Positions 25,786 to 36,719 of a stretch of DNA of 64,000 nucleotides are shown here, in pieces. Source of the DNA: Cannabis sativa (Eukaryota; Streptophyta; Magnoliopsida; Rosales; Cannabaceae); contig NC_083601.1 of NCBI RefSeq assembly GCF_029168945.1, positions 38,367,660-38,431,659 of the forward strand. The letters are read 5' to 3'. The position numbers were made by a program, and so were the translations under genes. The stretch's first letter is position 1. Each line of letters starts with the position of its first letter. The notes beneath the pieces are model-generated. The model was not told where the DNA came from and made no database searches. It worked only from the letters and a program-made list of their open reading frames with translations.

Positions 25786-28700
25786 ATGAGTAATATTAGA
25801 GTAGATGTTGACAAGTTTGATGGATCGGGGGACTATAGGATTTGGAGGAAGAAGATTAGAGCTCTTCTTGCTCATAACAAATTACTTAGGGTTCTTAGTG
25901 AACCTATAGAATGGCCAGAAAATACTTCTAAATCTACACAAGAAGAACTTCTTGAAACTCTTGGTTTAATCATTTTTAACTTGTACGATGCTATTATCAG
26001 GTTAGTTGATAAAGAAGATACACCAGCAAAAATATGGAAAAAGCTTGAAGATCAGTTTCAAAAGAAATCCTTAATCAACAAGATCTTTCTTAAAGAAAGG
26101 ATCTTTGGTTTCAAGATGAGCACTAGCAAGACTCTTGATGAAAACCTAGATGAATTTCTAAGGTTACATATTGAATTGGCTAATTCTGGTGAAAATGAGG
26201 CTTTAAGTGATGAGAACCAAGCCATCATCATCTTAAACTCATTACCCGAATCCTACAAAGAAGTGAAGAATGCCATTAAATATGGTAGGACAGAAATTAC
26301 TTTAGAAGAAGTAATTTCAGCCTTGAAGTCAAAAGACTTGGAGATCAAGAATGAGAAGCATGGAGGTTCTAATGGAGAAGTAAACTTCAGTAGAGGGAGA
26401 CCCAATCAAAGAAAACATGGACACTACAAAAGTAAAAGTCACAGCAGAGATCACCACAAAGGAAAGAGTCACAACAAGGGAAGATCAAATTCAAAAGAAC
26501 CAACTGATCCTACGGGATGCTACAACTGTGGCAAGCCAGGGCATTTCAAGAGAGATTGTTATTTTCTAAACAAAGGCAAACCAAATAAATATAAAGGACA
26601 GGGAGAAAATTCTAACTCTAAACCTAATTTTCATAAAAATAACCAAGCTAATTATGGTGATGGTTATGAAAGTGTTGATAGTGGTGAAGTATACATTGTT
26701 GCATCATCTTTTAAAGATGATTGGATTTTAGATTCAGGTTGTACTTTTCATATGACTAATGACAAGAGTTATATGTTTGATTATAGGGAATCTAAAGGAG
26801 GAAAAGTAATCCTTGGAAACAATCAGACTTGTGAGATTAAAGGCTCGGGATCTATCAGATTTAAAATGTACGATGGGATAGTAAGAACCCTAACAGCAGT
26901 GAGGTATGTGCCTAATCTTTCTAGAAATTTAATTTCTATTAGTGTGCTTGATGATTTGGGTGTTGTGAGTAAGGTAGAGGCAGGTCATATGAAGCTTAGT
27001 AGAGGAGCATTAACAATCATGAAAGGAATCAAAAATGGTGGACTTTACTACCTACAAGGCTCTCCTATTTCAAGCTGTAACATTACAACTCACAACGACA
27101 AAGAAGAAGAGATAGCTACTCTATGGCACAGAAGATTAGGGCATATAAGTGAGCGAGGCTTGCAACTCATGAGTGAGCAACAACTGTTGGGTAAGGATAA
27201 AGTGAGTAAACTAGACTTTTGTGAACATTGCATACTTGGAAAGCATCACAGATTAAAGTTCACAGCAGGTACTCACAACTCTAAAAGAATACTTGAGTAT
27301 GTACATTCTGATTTATGGGGTCCAGAAAAAATCAGCACTCATGGTGGTTGTTCTTATTTTTTATCTATAGTAGATGATTATTCTAGGAAAGTATGGATAT
27401 ATCTACTTAAGAATAAAAATGATGCTTTTACAAAATTCAAACATTGGAAATTATTGGTTGAGAACTTAACTAATGAAAAGCTGAAAACTTTAAGAACTGA
27501 TAATGGTTTGGAATTTTGTAACAATGAATTTGACCTCTATTGTAAAGAAAATGGTTTGCAGCGACATAGAACAGTGAGGATTACACCTCAGCAAAACGGG
27601 GTGGCTGAAAGAATGAACCGCACCATACTAAACAAAGTAAGGTGTATGCTACTTCAGTCAGGATTATCTCAAGGGTTTTGGGGAGAAGCTGCCTTGACAG
27701 CAGTTCACCTAATAAATAGAAGCCCATCAAGAGCAATTGAAGGTAAAACTCCCGAGGAGAAATGGTCAGGTAAACCTCCAAACCTTTCTCATTTGAAAGT
27801 TTTTGGATGTGCAGCTTATGCACATCAAAGCATAGGAAAACTTGAACCTAGGGCTTTAAAGTGTGTTTTCTTAGGGTACCCCGAAGGGGTAAAAGGGTAT
27901 AGACTTTGGGTAAAGGAAAAAGGGGGATTTAAAACTATGAATAGTAGAGATGTTATATTCCAAGAAAATATTTTTCCTTGTTTACCTAATGAAAAGTCTA
28001 GTGCAGGAATGGAAGATACTAACCCTGCAGGTACAAACCTAGAAGTTAAAACCGGTTCTAATCAGGTGGAACAAAATGAAGACACACCGGGAATGGTTCA
28101 GGTGGAACCTAACCAAATCCAGCAGCCCATTAACAATGGTCAAGGGGGAGGAACTGATGCTCAACAAGAGATCAGGGATGAAGGCACCGAAGAGGACCTT
28201 ACAAACTATCAGTTGACAAGGGACAGATCTAAGAGGACTCCGAAGCCTAATCAGAAATTCAGCTACAACATTTGGAGTGAAGAATTGGCTTATGCCCTTC
28301 TAACAGATTTGGAAATAGATGATATGGAACCCAAGACTTATTGTGAGGCAGTAAATGGAAAGAATTCTAAAGAGTGGAATAAGGCCATGGATGATGAGAT
28401 GGGATCTCTCAAGAAGAATAAGACTTGGGTTGTGGTACCAAAACCCGAGGGTAAAAGCATTGTGTCTTGTAAGTGGTTGTTCAAGCACAAGGAAGGAAGA
28501 TCTAAAGGTGAGCCTATAAGGTTCAAGGCTAGGCTAGTGGCTAAAGGTTTCACACAAAAGGAAGGTATTGACTTCAATGAGATTTTCTCTCCGGTGGTGA
28601 AGTATAAAACGATTAGAGTGGTCCTAAGCTTAGCTACTCAGTTTGACATGGAGATAGATCAGATGGATGTTACCACTGCCTTTCTCCATGGGGAATTGGA

Positions 28701-29900
28701 AGAAGAAATATACATGACCCAACCAGAAGGGTATGTAGAGAAGGGAAAACCTAACCATGTTTGTAAACTGGTTAAGTCCTTGTATGGACTCAAGCAATCC
28801 CCTAGGCAATGGAATAAAAGGTTTGACACCTTTATGATGAAACAAGGTTTCTCAAGGAGTTACTATGATGCATGTTTCTATCACAAAGGAACTGACATCA
28901 ACACGGTCATCTACTTGTTACTTTATGTAGATGACATGCTTATCATAAGCAAGGAAAGATCTCAAGTGGATGAGATGAAGAAGCAACTCAAGGCTGAGTT
29001 TGAGATGAAAGACTTGGGGATAGCATCTAAGATACTGGGTATCACTATAAAGAGGGACAGAAAGTTGGGCAAGTTATTCTTGACACAAGAGGACTACATT
29101 CAAAAGATTATAGAGAAGTTTTCAATGAAAGATTCAAAGAAAACTTCTCAGCCAATAACTAGCCGGATACACTTTGACAAAGGAACAATGTCCTAAGACT
29201 GAAGCAGAGAAGGAAGCAATGAGTAAAGTGCCTTACTCAAGTGCTGTTGGGACTATTATGTACTTAATGGTTTGTACAAGGCCAGATCTGGCCTTTGCCA
29301 TAAGTACCTTGAGCAAATACATGGCAAACCCAGGAAAGATTCATTGGCTTGCAATGAAATGGGTTTTCAGGTACCTAGTAGGGACACCTAAGGTTGGACT
29401 CATCTACAAGCAACAAAAGTTCAGCACCAACATAGAAGGATACAGCGATGCCGACTATGCCGGGACAGAACGGCAATGAAAGTCTACTTCATCTTACATG
29501 TTCCTACTTGGAGGAAGCTTGTGTGAGTTGGAAAGCCCAACTCCAACCTGTGGTTGCACTTTCAACAACAGAATCGGAGTACATATCAACCACAGAAGCT
29601 ATTAAAGAAGCCATATGGATGAAAGGACTTTTGACAGAGATTAAGTTACTTAAAGAGGTTCCTAGAGTGTACTCAGACAGTCAAAGCTGTGTACACTTAT
29701 GTAGGAACCCTGTGTTCCATGACCGAACTAAACATATAGAGATTAAATACCACTTTATAAGGGACAAGGTGACTCAAGGTGAGATACAAGTGGAAAAAGT
29801 TCCTACTGAGGAGAACCCAGCAGATATGGGAACTAAAGTGGTCACTCTCAACAAGTTCAAACATTGTATGAACCTGTTGGGAGTTGACACAGGATGGTAA
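25786..29900 (+). pseudogene. copia gag-pol polyprotein, broken in the RNase H region
   Basis: The intact part, 25786-29196, encodes 1136 residues. Gag occupies about residues 1-235. A CCHC zinc knuckle CYNCGKPGHFKRDC lies at 245-258, and a protease motif LDSGCTFHM near 315. A pre-integrase HxxxH/CxxC segment is near 445-485. The integrase core has its D, D, E residues near SDLWG (508), RTDNG (571) and NGVAERMN (606). Reverse transcriptase carries YVDDM near 1049. The frame then fails three times: a net +1 shift at about 29190, a TGA at 29477-29479, and a one-base gain near 29519. RNase H pieces (SDADYAG, then STTESEY) follow in two different frames up to 29900. The helper enzymes up to reverse transcriptase look complete. 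Confidence 0.92.
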
Positions 29901-30000
29901 ATGGACACATATTCAAGCAATGACCCTCAAAGACAGCAACAAGTAAATAAAGCAAAGGCAGAAACTGTTGGACTGCTAGTATGGAAATTTAGGTGGAATT

Positions 30001-31267
30001 TGTTGGATAAATTCCCATACTATCGTCCCATAAATAAAGTTACAAGGAAAAATAAAATAGACCTCTTTATATTGCCTCAACAGACCATTATAACTCATAG
30101 AGTTGTCGGTTCTGTTTTCCTAGGCTTAGGTCTTTTATTTCTTTACAATAAAAGGAAGCAAATAAATATCTCAAGACTCTAACAAACTCTCAGCTATTCA
30201 AGGCAAAATATCTCAACAGAATATAGTCTTTTCTCAGATCAGAAACAAACACAGCCAGCAACAACATCAACATTATAAATAGACATACAACCTTCATTTT
30301 TACAGCAACACAACATTTCGGCCAAAAAGAAAAAAAAAAACCAGCAACCTTTGTTTTCTTTGTGTAACCCACCTCAGAAACAAGAGAGAAAAAAAAAATA
30401 GAGAGAGTTAGTGAGAGAAATTGTATGAACAATACCAGAAAAATAAAAGAGAGAAAAGAGAGAAAAGAGCAAAGAGATTACCAGCTGACTTTGTAGCTTG
30501 GAGTCTCCAAAATCCTTGTAATCGGTTTGGACTTGCATAGTGAAGAATCAAGCGTCTTTGAGGGAAGCTTGACGGAGATGTACTCTTGATTTCAAGGGGA
30601 ACTCCGAGATCAAACTTTGTTGTGTTCTCCTTTATTTTTCTGTATTGTTTTTTCGGGTTTTCTTTTCTATAACCAACAAAGATCATTTTAGATCTTTGTT
30701 GTTACTATTTTCGGGTTGTATTTGTGTGGTTGTGTTGCAGGTTTTTGAAGAGATAAAAGGGCTGCCATGAAAGCTACAACCGTAGCTTGAAGGAGAAGAA
30801 GAATACGACTTGGTTGAGGAGTGTCGCAGCAAGAAAGAAAGGAAGAAAGGAAAGGGTCTCGGCTGGGCTGTAGCAAGAAGAAAGGAAGGAAAGGAAGAGG
30901 ACTTGGCTGCTGCATTTTGCAGAAACGCAGCTGGGGTTTTTTGGTTGCTGTTCAAAGAAAAGAGAAGAAGGAGAGAAGGGGAATGAAGGGCCGGCTGTGA
31001 AAGACAAGTGTGGCAGCTAGGGTTTTCTTTGAACAAAGAAAAGAAGGTTTTATATGGTCATTAATGGCACTTTGGTAATAAAAGGCAGATCTGGTTTTTC
31101 AAAAAAGGGCATCAGATTTTTGCAAAGAGGCATATTCGGTTTTGAGAGAGAATATTCTCTTTGGATCCGCACAAAGAGAAAAATACCATTATGCCCTTGC
31201 TTTATGACTGTTGGGTGTTGGTGTAGGGGGTAGTTTCGGCATTTGGAAACTGCATTGATTTCCTACA
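30001..31267 (+). repeat. 3' LTR of the copia element
   Basis: 1267 bp; the copy of 24341-25603 with four extra A bases spread over three A runs (near 30150, 30331 and 30389). It is followed by the target duplication TAAAA. Confidence 0.92.
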
Positions 31268-31272
31268 TAAAA

Positions 31273-32846
31273 TAAATAGAATTAGAAACTATTAATATAA
31301 AGGGGCTTTTTCTTCTTCTTTTCTTTAATTAAGGGAAACTGAAATTTATTTCTATCATATGAATATGATTATTGTTAATTTATGTAATTAAGTGTACACT
31401 AATTGTATTCTTATATTATTAATCTCATGAATGATTGATGCTGATAAATCAAGTCTCGTTATTGTATCATTTGCACGAACATATTATCTTTTAATTTGTA
31501 ATGCAAAATTATATCATTAAAATTCAATTATATAATTACTTGCTAATTAAAATTTGTCAAAAAAAAAAAAACACAATTTCTATTGGAGCTCAATAATAAA
31601 AAACTTAATTAATGGGTAATATATGTAGCTCAATAATATATATTGGAGCTAATTAAGCAGCTATATTGGTTACAGTGGATTAATAAATTCCTTAAAAACT
31701 TTCCTTTATCAGAGAAGTACTTTGCATGGGGATGAAGGAAATGTTGCACGTGCGCTGCCATATACAGTTAATATTTTTTTGTTTTTCGTGGCTGAGTACT
31801 GGCTACTGCAGCTGTCTATTGAGTGATTGAGATTAATTATGTAAGAGCTGACTTTGAAGCCAATTAATATATATATTGCCAAAAACCCCTTCAAATTCAA
31901 ATAACAAAAGAAAATAAGTAGTAATAAATTGAGGTAGAGTTGAAACATTTTGAACAACAAAGTCAAACAGACCAATTATATATGATTGGTCGTTTTTATA
32001 AGTTTAATTATATTTCTGGCGTCCGCGTCACACGTCGATCGTATCCTAATTAACTTGCCGTCAAGGCAAGAAAATTCAGACCCATCACCCAATTCTATGG
32101 TATGTATGTAGTTGATGACAAGTCCCTTTATTAATAATAAATATATATATATATAAACTTTAATTTATTAAAGGTCAAGAATATTCCATATATTTGTTAG
32201 AAAAAGAATAACGGCAACCATCAAATATTAAAATTTAAATTTAGTATTAAATTACCACTAAAACAATATAATTTTAAAACTAATTTTTTGTTATTCTATC
32301 TATAATACTAAAATTTATATTAAAAAATATTTTTTATTATTATATTATTTTATTAAACTATCCTACATCATAATATATATAAATATAAATTTAATCATAA
32401 ATACATTATTTTCATATTAAAAACTAAAAAGAAAGAAGTTAGTCTACATCCCACTAATATCAGTGGGACACTAAAAACTTTTACATGATGTATAGAATAA
32501 CAATTAGAGTTCTAATTGGAGCAATTTGGTTCACATATATATTTAATAAATTTTGTGTCTAAAATCTTACAAATTTAGCTGCAAATTAAATCTTACAAAA
32601 TTGTAAGTTAATTTTTATTTTTGGATAACTTAATATGATCGATCTCTAACATATTCATAATATATATTTTTTGGTTATCCTACTTTATATGTTCATTATA
32701 ATTCAATTATTTTACTAGTGATGTATTACAGATATATCCACATGTATATAATTATATAATATTGTTGACTAATTTTTGTATTTTTTTCTATTAGAAAAAA
32801 AAAAAAAACTATATTTCTTGTACTTAAGCACTAATAAAAACGGAAT
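31273..32846. other. Intergenic, AT-rich
   Basis: No gene, RNA gene or repeat structure supported. A minus-strand open frame of 88 codons near 31709-31975 has no recognisable features and is likely chance. Confidence 0.5.
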
Positions 32847-33079
32847 CACTACAAAAAAAATCTTACTTTTAGTCACAATAAAACTTGTGACTAAAAGTGA
32901 AAAAGTTGTGACTAATTATAAATCATCATTCCTATGTCGTGATTAAAAGATCTACATGATTAAATGTATTAGTCACAAAAATTATAATTTATCGTGACTA
33001 AATGTATTTTTAGTCACAACAAGTCACAACAAGTGACAACAAGTGACTTGTTGTGACTGTGACTAAAACTAATGTAGTG
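32847..33079. mobile_element. CACTA-type (En/Spm-like) MITE
   Basis: It begins CACTACAAAAAAAATC and ends AATGTAGTG, so both ends read CACTACA inward. Just inside lie TTTTAGTCACAA and its inverse TTGTGACT...TAAAA. CACTA(C) termini define the superfamily. The right end holds a local tandem of AAGTCACAAC-type units. 233 bp with no coding content. A clear 3-bp target duplication is not visible. Confidence 0.65.
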
Positions 33080-34265
33080 TCAACTTATATCTAAATACTA
33101 TATTTTAGTGACTGGAAAGCCTGACAAAATATAATAATGATATACCATTTGAGATAAAAAAAAAAAAAATTATATTCTTGAAATTTGTATTAATGCCCCA
33201 CAATGACATTGATGGTATATTTTTTTGAATAAAAAATTAAAAGTGTAATATATATAGTTTGATAGAAAAAAAAAAAGATTTATATATAATAATGTGTGAT
33301 ATTATAATTATAGTATTTTTATAGAGGAAATTACACTCAATATTCTTTTTATATTGTCCTCTTTTATTTTTATCTTCTTTTTAAAAGTCTATCATTTTTA
33401 CCTCTTTTTTTAAATATTATATCAATTTTGCCCCTCTCACTTCAAGATACTCTCCGACTCTCTTATGTCAAGGTATTTTGGGTACAATACATATAAAAAG
33501 AGGTATGTTTCAATTAAATATAAAATTAGAGATAAATTTGATTAATTAATTAATAAAAGTGGTATTTTTCAACATGTCCTATTTTTATAATGTACTATAC
33601 TATATAAATATTTTAAAAATAAATGTGCCAAACATAATATAAATAAATAAATAAAATAAAATATTATATTTTTAAATAATGTATAAATATTTTATAATTA
33701 CTATCAAGACAACAAGAAACTTCTCCACTTCGGCTTGCAACACTTTTTCTTATAGTGGATTTAAGCGTTTTTATTTATTAATATAATTTTTTTTTAAAAT
33801 GATTAATATAATTTTTTTTAAAATGATGGATTTTGTGCTTTTACATCACAGCTGTTGTCTTATTCACTGTGGCATTATAACTTTTGTTGTCTTTCGTTGA
33901 ACATGAATATATAATTTCTATTGTTATTATTTTTAACGACCACCCTAACCATTGACTATTATTTGTTATTAAGTTTTAAAAAGAGAAAGCATGCATGCTC
34001 ACGGCCACGGATAAAATTAATTGTGTTGAATAATACACATAATTGCAATATTATTGCTAAAAAAAAAACATTATATGTGACGATATATACCATAAATATT
34101 ATTGACACAAAATCTAGAAGCAAAGAATCTTTGAATAGGTTCATTTTTACACAAGTATTTCGGAATCTCAACCAACTAAAACCTTCTTTAAAATAAATTT
34201 TTGGGTCGTATAAAATCCTAATAATTTAGACATTATTTTTTAGTAGTTTTTGTAAATTGACTCCT
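33080..34265. other. Intergenic, AT-rich
   Basis: Nothing supportable: poly-A/T runs and short chance frames. A 91-codon plus-strand frame at 33921-34196 shows no motif and biased AT-rich composition. Confidence 0.5.
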
Positions 34266-34450
34266 ATCATCTATGTATGATGCGGGGGTGCTGAGGGGAG
34301 GTGTTGTTTGCTTCTTCAACGGCTCCAGCAGGAAGCCTAGCCGGTGCAAGCTGAGTGATGGCCATTCAAGTGGTGCTGTAGACTGAAATTCAGAGGCGAA
34401 TACGTTTCAACATCGAATTTGATTGCCTTAAAGCTGTCCGTTTAATATAA
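34266..34450 (+). pseudogene. Possible RNase H-like fragment of a non-LTR element
   Basis: A GC-richer island in AT-rich DNA. With one stop ignored, the plus strand reads phrases like MAIQVVL, then FNIEFDCLKAV. These resemble the RVT_3/RNase H region of plant LINE-derived proteins (AxxxGL, then E.DCLxAV). It is short and broken; the call is tentative. Confidence 0.35.
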
Positions 34451-35690
34451 ACAAAGAAAAATAGTTGCATGGCTTAATAGAACACATTAAAAATTCTTTT
34501 ATTATTTGATTGTGTTGATGGTATTTTGTTATTCTGTGAGTCTAAAGTACCTCGTAAATTAGCCAATTAAGTTTTGTTCACAAAGTTTGTATGTTTTAGA
34601 TTGGGTTTGATCCCTTTTGTGCTCCTGAAGCTATTGAATTTGACGTGTTTAATTCTATGTAATTGTTGTTTAATAAATTTTTTTTTTAAAAAAAATGATA
34701 TTATTAATTTGGACATTATTTTTGGTATAGTTTTTGTAAATTATTTTTCCTCAAATATCAAAGTTGGTTAGGGGATAAATCATAACATTTTATACACACT
34801 ATTTATATTAGTGTGTATAAAATGTATATAAATTGGGGTATCAAAATATTCTGTGCATATAATTGTGAATTTTTTTAATCTCAAAAATTCTTTAACATAG
34901 ATTTTTTATTTTTGGATAAAAATGGTCAAATGTTCGTTGAAACTTGAAAGAATATATTAGATTTATAGTTTTTGAATCTAAAATAAAACTAAATGGACAT
35001 AGACATACAAAAAGTGTGGAATTTAGAAAAAGAAAAAGAAAATAAAATAGTAGTATAAGACCAAAATAAAAATAATCAAATAACAAATCATAAATGGGCC
35101 CGACGCCGCACTTGTCCACTTGCCTCGTTGCCCCTTGCCCCCTTGCTTTGCCACTGAGAGTTGGAGCCTCTTCACATAGTAGTGTGTCTCTCAACTAGCT
35201 AATACCATTTTTGTCATTTTACATTGAAAATATCCCTTTATTATACCCATATTTGTTTCTAGCATATACCAACTTTTTCTCCTCTTTTTCAGATTTACAT
35301 TATAATTTAAAAATAGTCATTGCTATAACAAAATTTACACCACTAATATGTCAGCAACAAAATAAAAAAGATTATTTCATAAATATTAAAAATGACAAAA
35401 ATTTTACGTTTGTTATGGATTTATTATTTTTTTATGGTTTTTTTCTTACAAAAAATATGAATTATTGTTTCTTCGTTGTTTCAGAATAAATCACGTGAAA
35501 GAAATATTTTTTTTCTAAAAAAAATAGGTAAGACCTATAAAAAGCAGAATCCGAAAAAATATGAAGATGGCATCCAGTTTATTCGATATGGGTGAGGATT
35601 GAGGGGGTTAGATAGTTTGAAAATGGTGTCCATTTTTTATAAACTTTTGATTAGGGATATGGATATCTTGTCTAACGTAGAAGTTGAGAA
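34451..35690. other. Intergenic, no gene seen
   Basis: Mostly AT-rich. A short GC-rich patch at 35095-35185 has GGCAAG-like near-repeats on the minus strand but no coding sense. Confidence 0.45.
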
Positions 35691-35699
35691 AATTCTTGT

Positions 35700-36715
35700 T
35701 CTTTGTTGGTGAATTTGTTATCCTCACAATACCTTTGTGCATGATAATAATAAGTCAATTTTTGATGATATGGTTAGTAGATTGACTCGTAGTTACCTAT
35801 GGCAGTTCCAAGATGCCCAACACCATTTTGATATGTCAGTTCTTATGAGTTCTTATTGGGCTTCTCCTTTTTATATATTGGGAGTGGGTTTTGAGTTGAA
35901 TTTGGCGGAATTTAATTTGTTTGTGGATGTTGATATTTGCTCGGAAAGGAGGAGGTTTGGCATGGGGACAGTTGTGTATCGCTCTAACAGTGATGTGGTT
36001 CGTTTTTCTGCTGCTTCAGTCGTTGCCATACTTAAACCTCATGTGGTGGAGGTTTCGACCCTGTTGCAGGGCCTTCTTTTATGTAGGCAGTTGAGTTATT
36101 CTCACATTAGTGTGTATTTTGACGTTTGTGTGTTTGGTGAATTCAGTTTCTAGTAAGATGAAAGTTTTCAATGAGTATGATATTGTTATTAATAATATTT
36201 TTCATGTTTGTAAGTCTTTTTTAGTATTTTTATTTTGGCGCCCCCTGAACTTTGACATGTACTAAATTATGCCCCCTGAACTTTTTTGGTTGTTAAAAAT
36301 TACTCCTGAACTATTGAGATGGTTAGATTTAAGGACTTTTGTCTAATTTCATTCATTTTTACTATTTCAGTGATTATTTATGTACTAAACCATACTCCCT
36401 AAACTTTGATATCTACCGAATTATACCCATCGAACTTTGACATGTACTAAGTTACGCCCCCTGAACTTTCATCCATGTTAGACTTTTTTTTTTTACTAAA
36501 ATTGGATAAAAGTCCTTAAATTCAACAATCTCAATAGTTCAGGAAGCATTTTTAACGAACTTAAAAGTTCAGGGAACATGATTTATTACATGTCAAAATT
36601 TAAGGGGTAAAAATCTTAATTATTTTTCATTGTAAGCGAGTTAATAATGCTCTTGCACATTTTTTAGATAATTTGACACTCTCTTTAGATGGATCTCGTG
36701 TTTGGTAGTCGAATC
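35700..36715 (+). pseudogene. Decayed LINE-type RNase H domain split by a MITE
   Basis: An open frame at 35737-36153 reads like the plant non-LTR RNase H family: ELNLAEFNLFVDVDI, then FGMGTVVYRSNSDVV, then KPHVVEVSTLLQGLLLC. The domain's usual tail resumes after the MITE, at about 36635-36715, as CKRVNNALAHFLDNL, equivalent to the conserved 'R.AN.AAH.LA' end. The upstream frame breaks after about 36150, and stops occur in the tail. It is a dead remnant with no intact domain. Confidence 0.6.
36233..36612. mobile_element. MITE of the 'CCTGAACTTTGACATGTAC' family, inserted in the RNase H relic
   Basis: Long inverted arms of about 130 bases face each other: the left has CCCCTGAACTTTGACATGTACTAAAT and the right its diverged inverse ending ATTTATTACATGTCAAAATTTAAGG. 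The arms also share ACTATTGAGAT and AAGGACTTTTxTC segments. It separates the two halves of the LINE RNase H relic. It is related to the element at 14131-14436. No coding sequence; target duplication unclear. Confidence 0.7.
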
Positions 36716-36719
36716 TTAT

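Larger units (their letters stand above)
24341..31267 (+). mobile_element. Young Ty1/copia LTR retrotransposon, Tork/Tnt1-like
   Basis: LTRs at 24341-25603 (1263 bp) and 30001-31267 (1267 bp) start TGTTGGATAAATTCCC and end TTTCCTACA. A 5-bp duplication TAAAA flanks the element (24336-24340, 31268-31272). The primer site TGGTATCAGAGC (25605-25616) matches initiator tRNA-Met. The LTRs differ only in the length of three A runs; I found no substitution. The gag-pol order is gag, zinc knuckle, protease, integrase, reverse transcriptase, RNase H, which is the copia order. The lineage call (Tork/Tnt1-like) rests on the general look of gag and integrase and is tentative. Confidence 0.95.

Noticed and set aside
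33310..33590. Possible MITE in AT-rich DNA
   Set aside because: Suggestive mirrored words but no arm pairing that I could align confidently.
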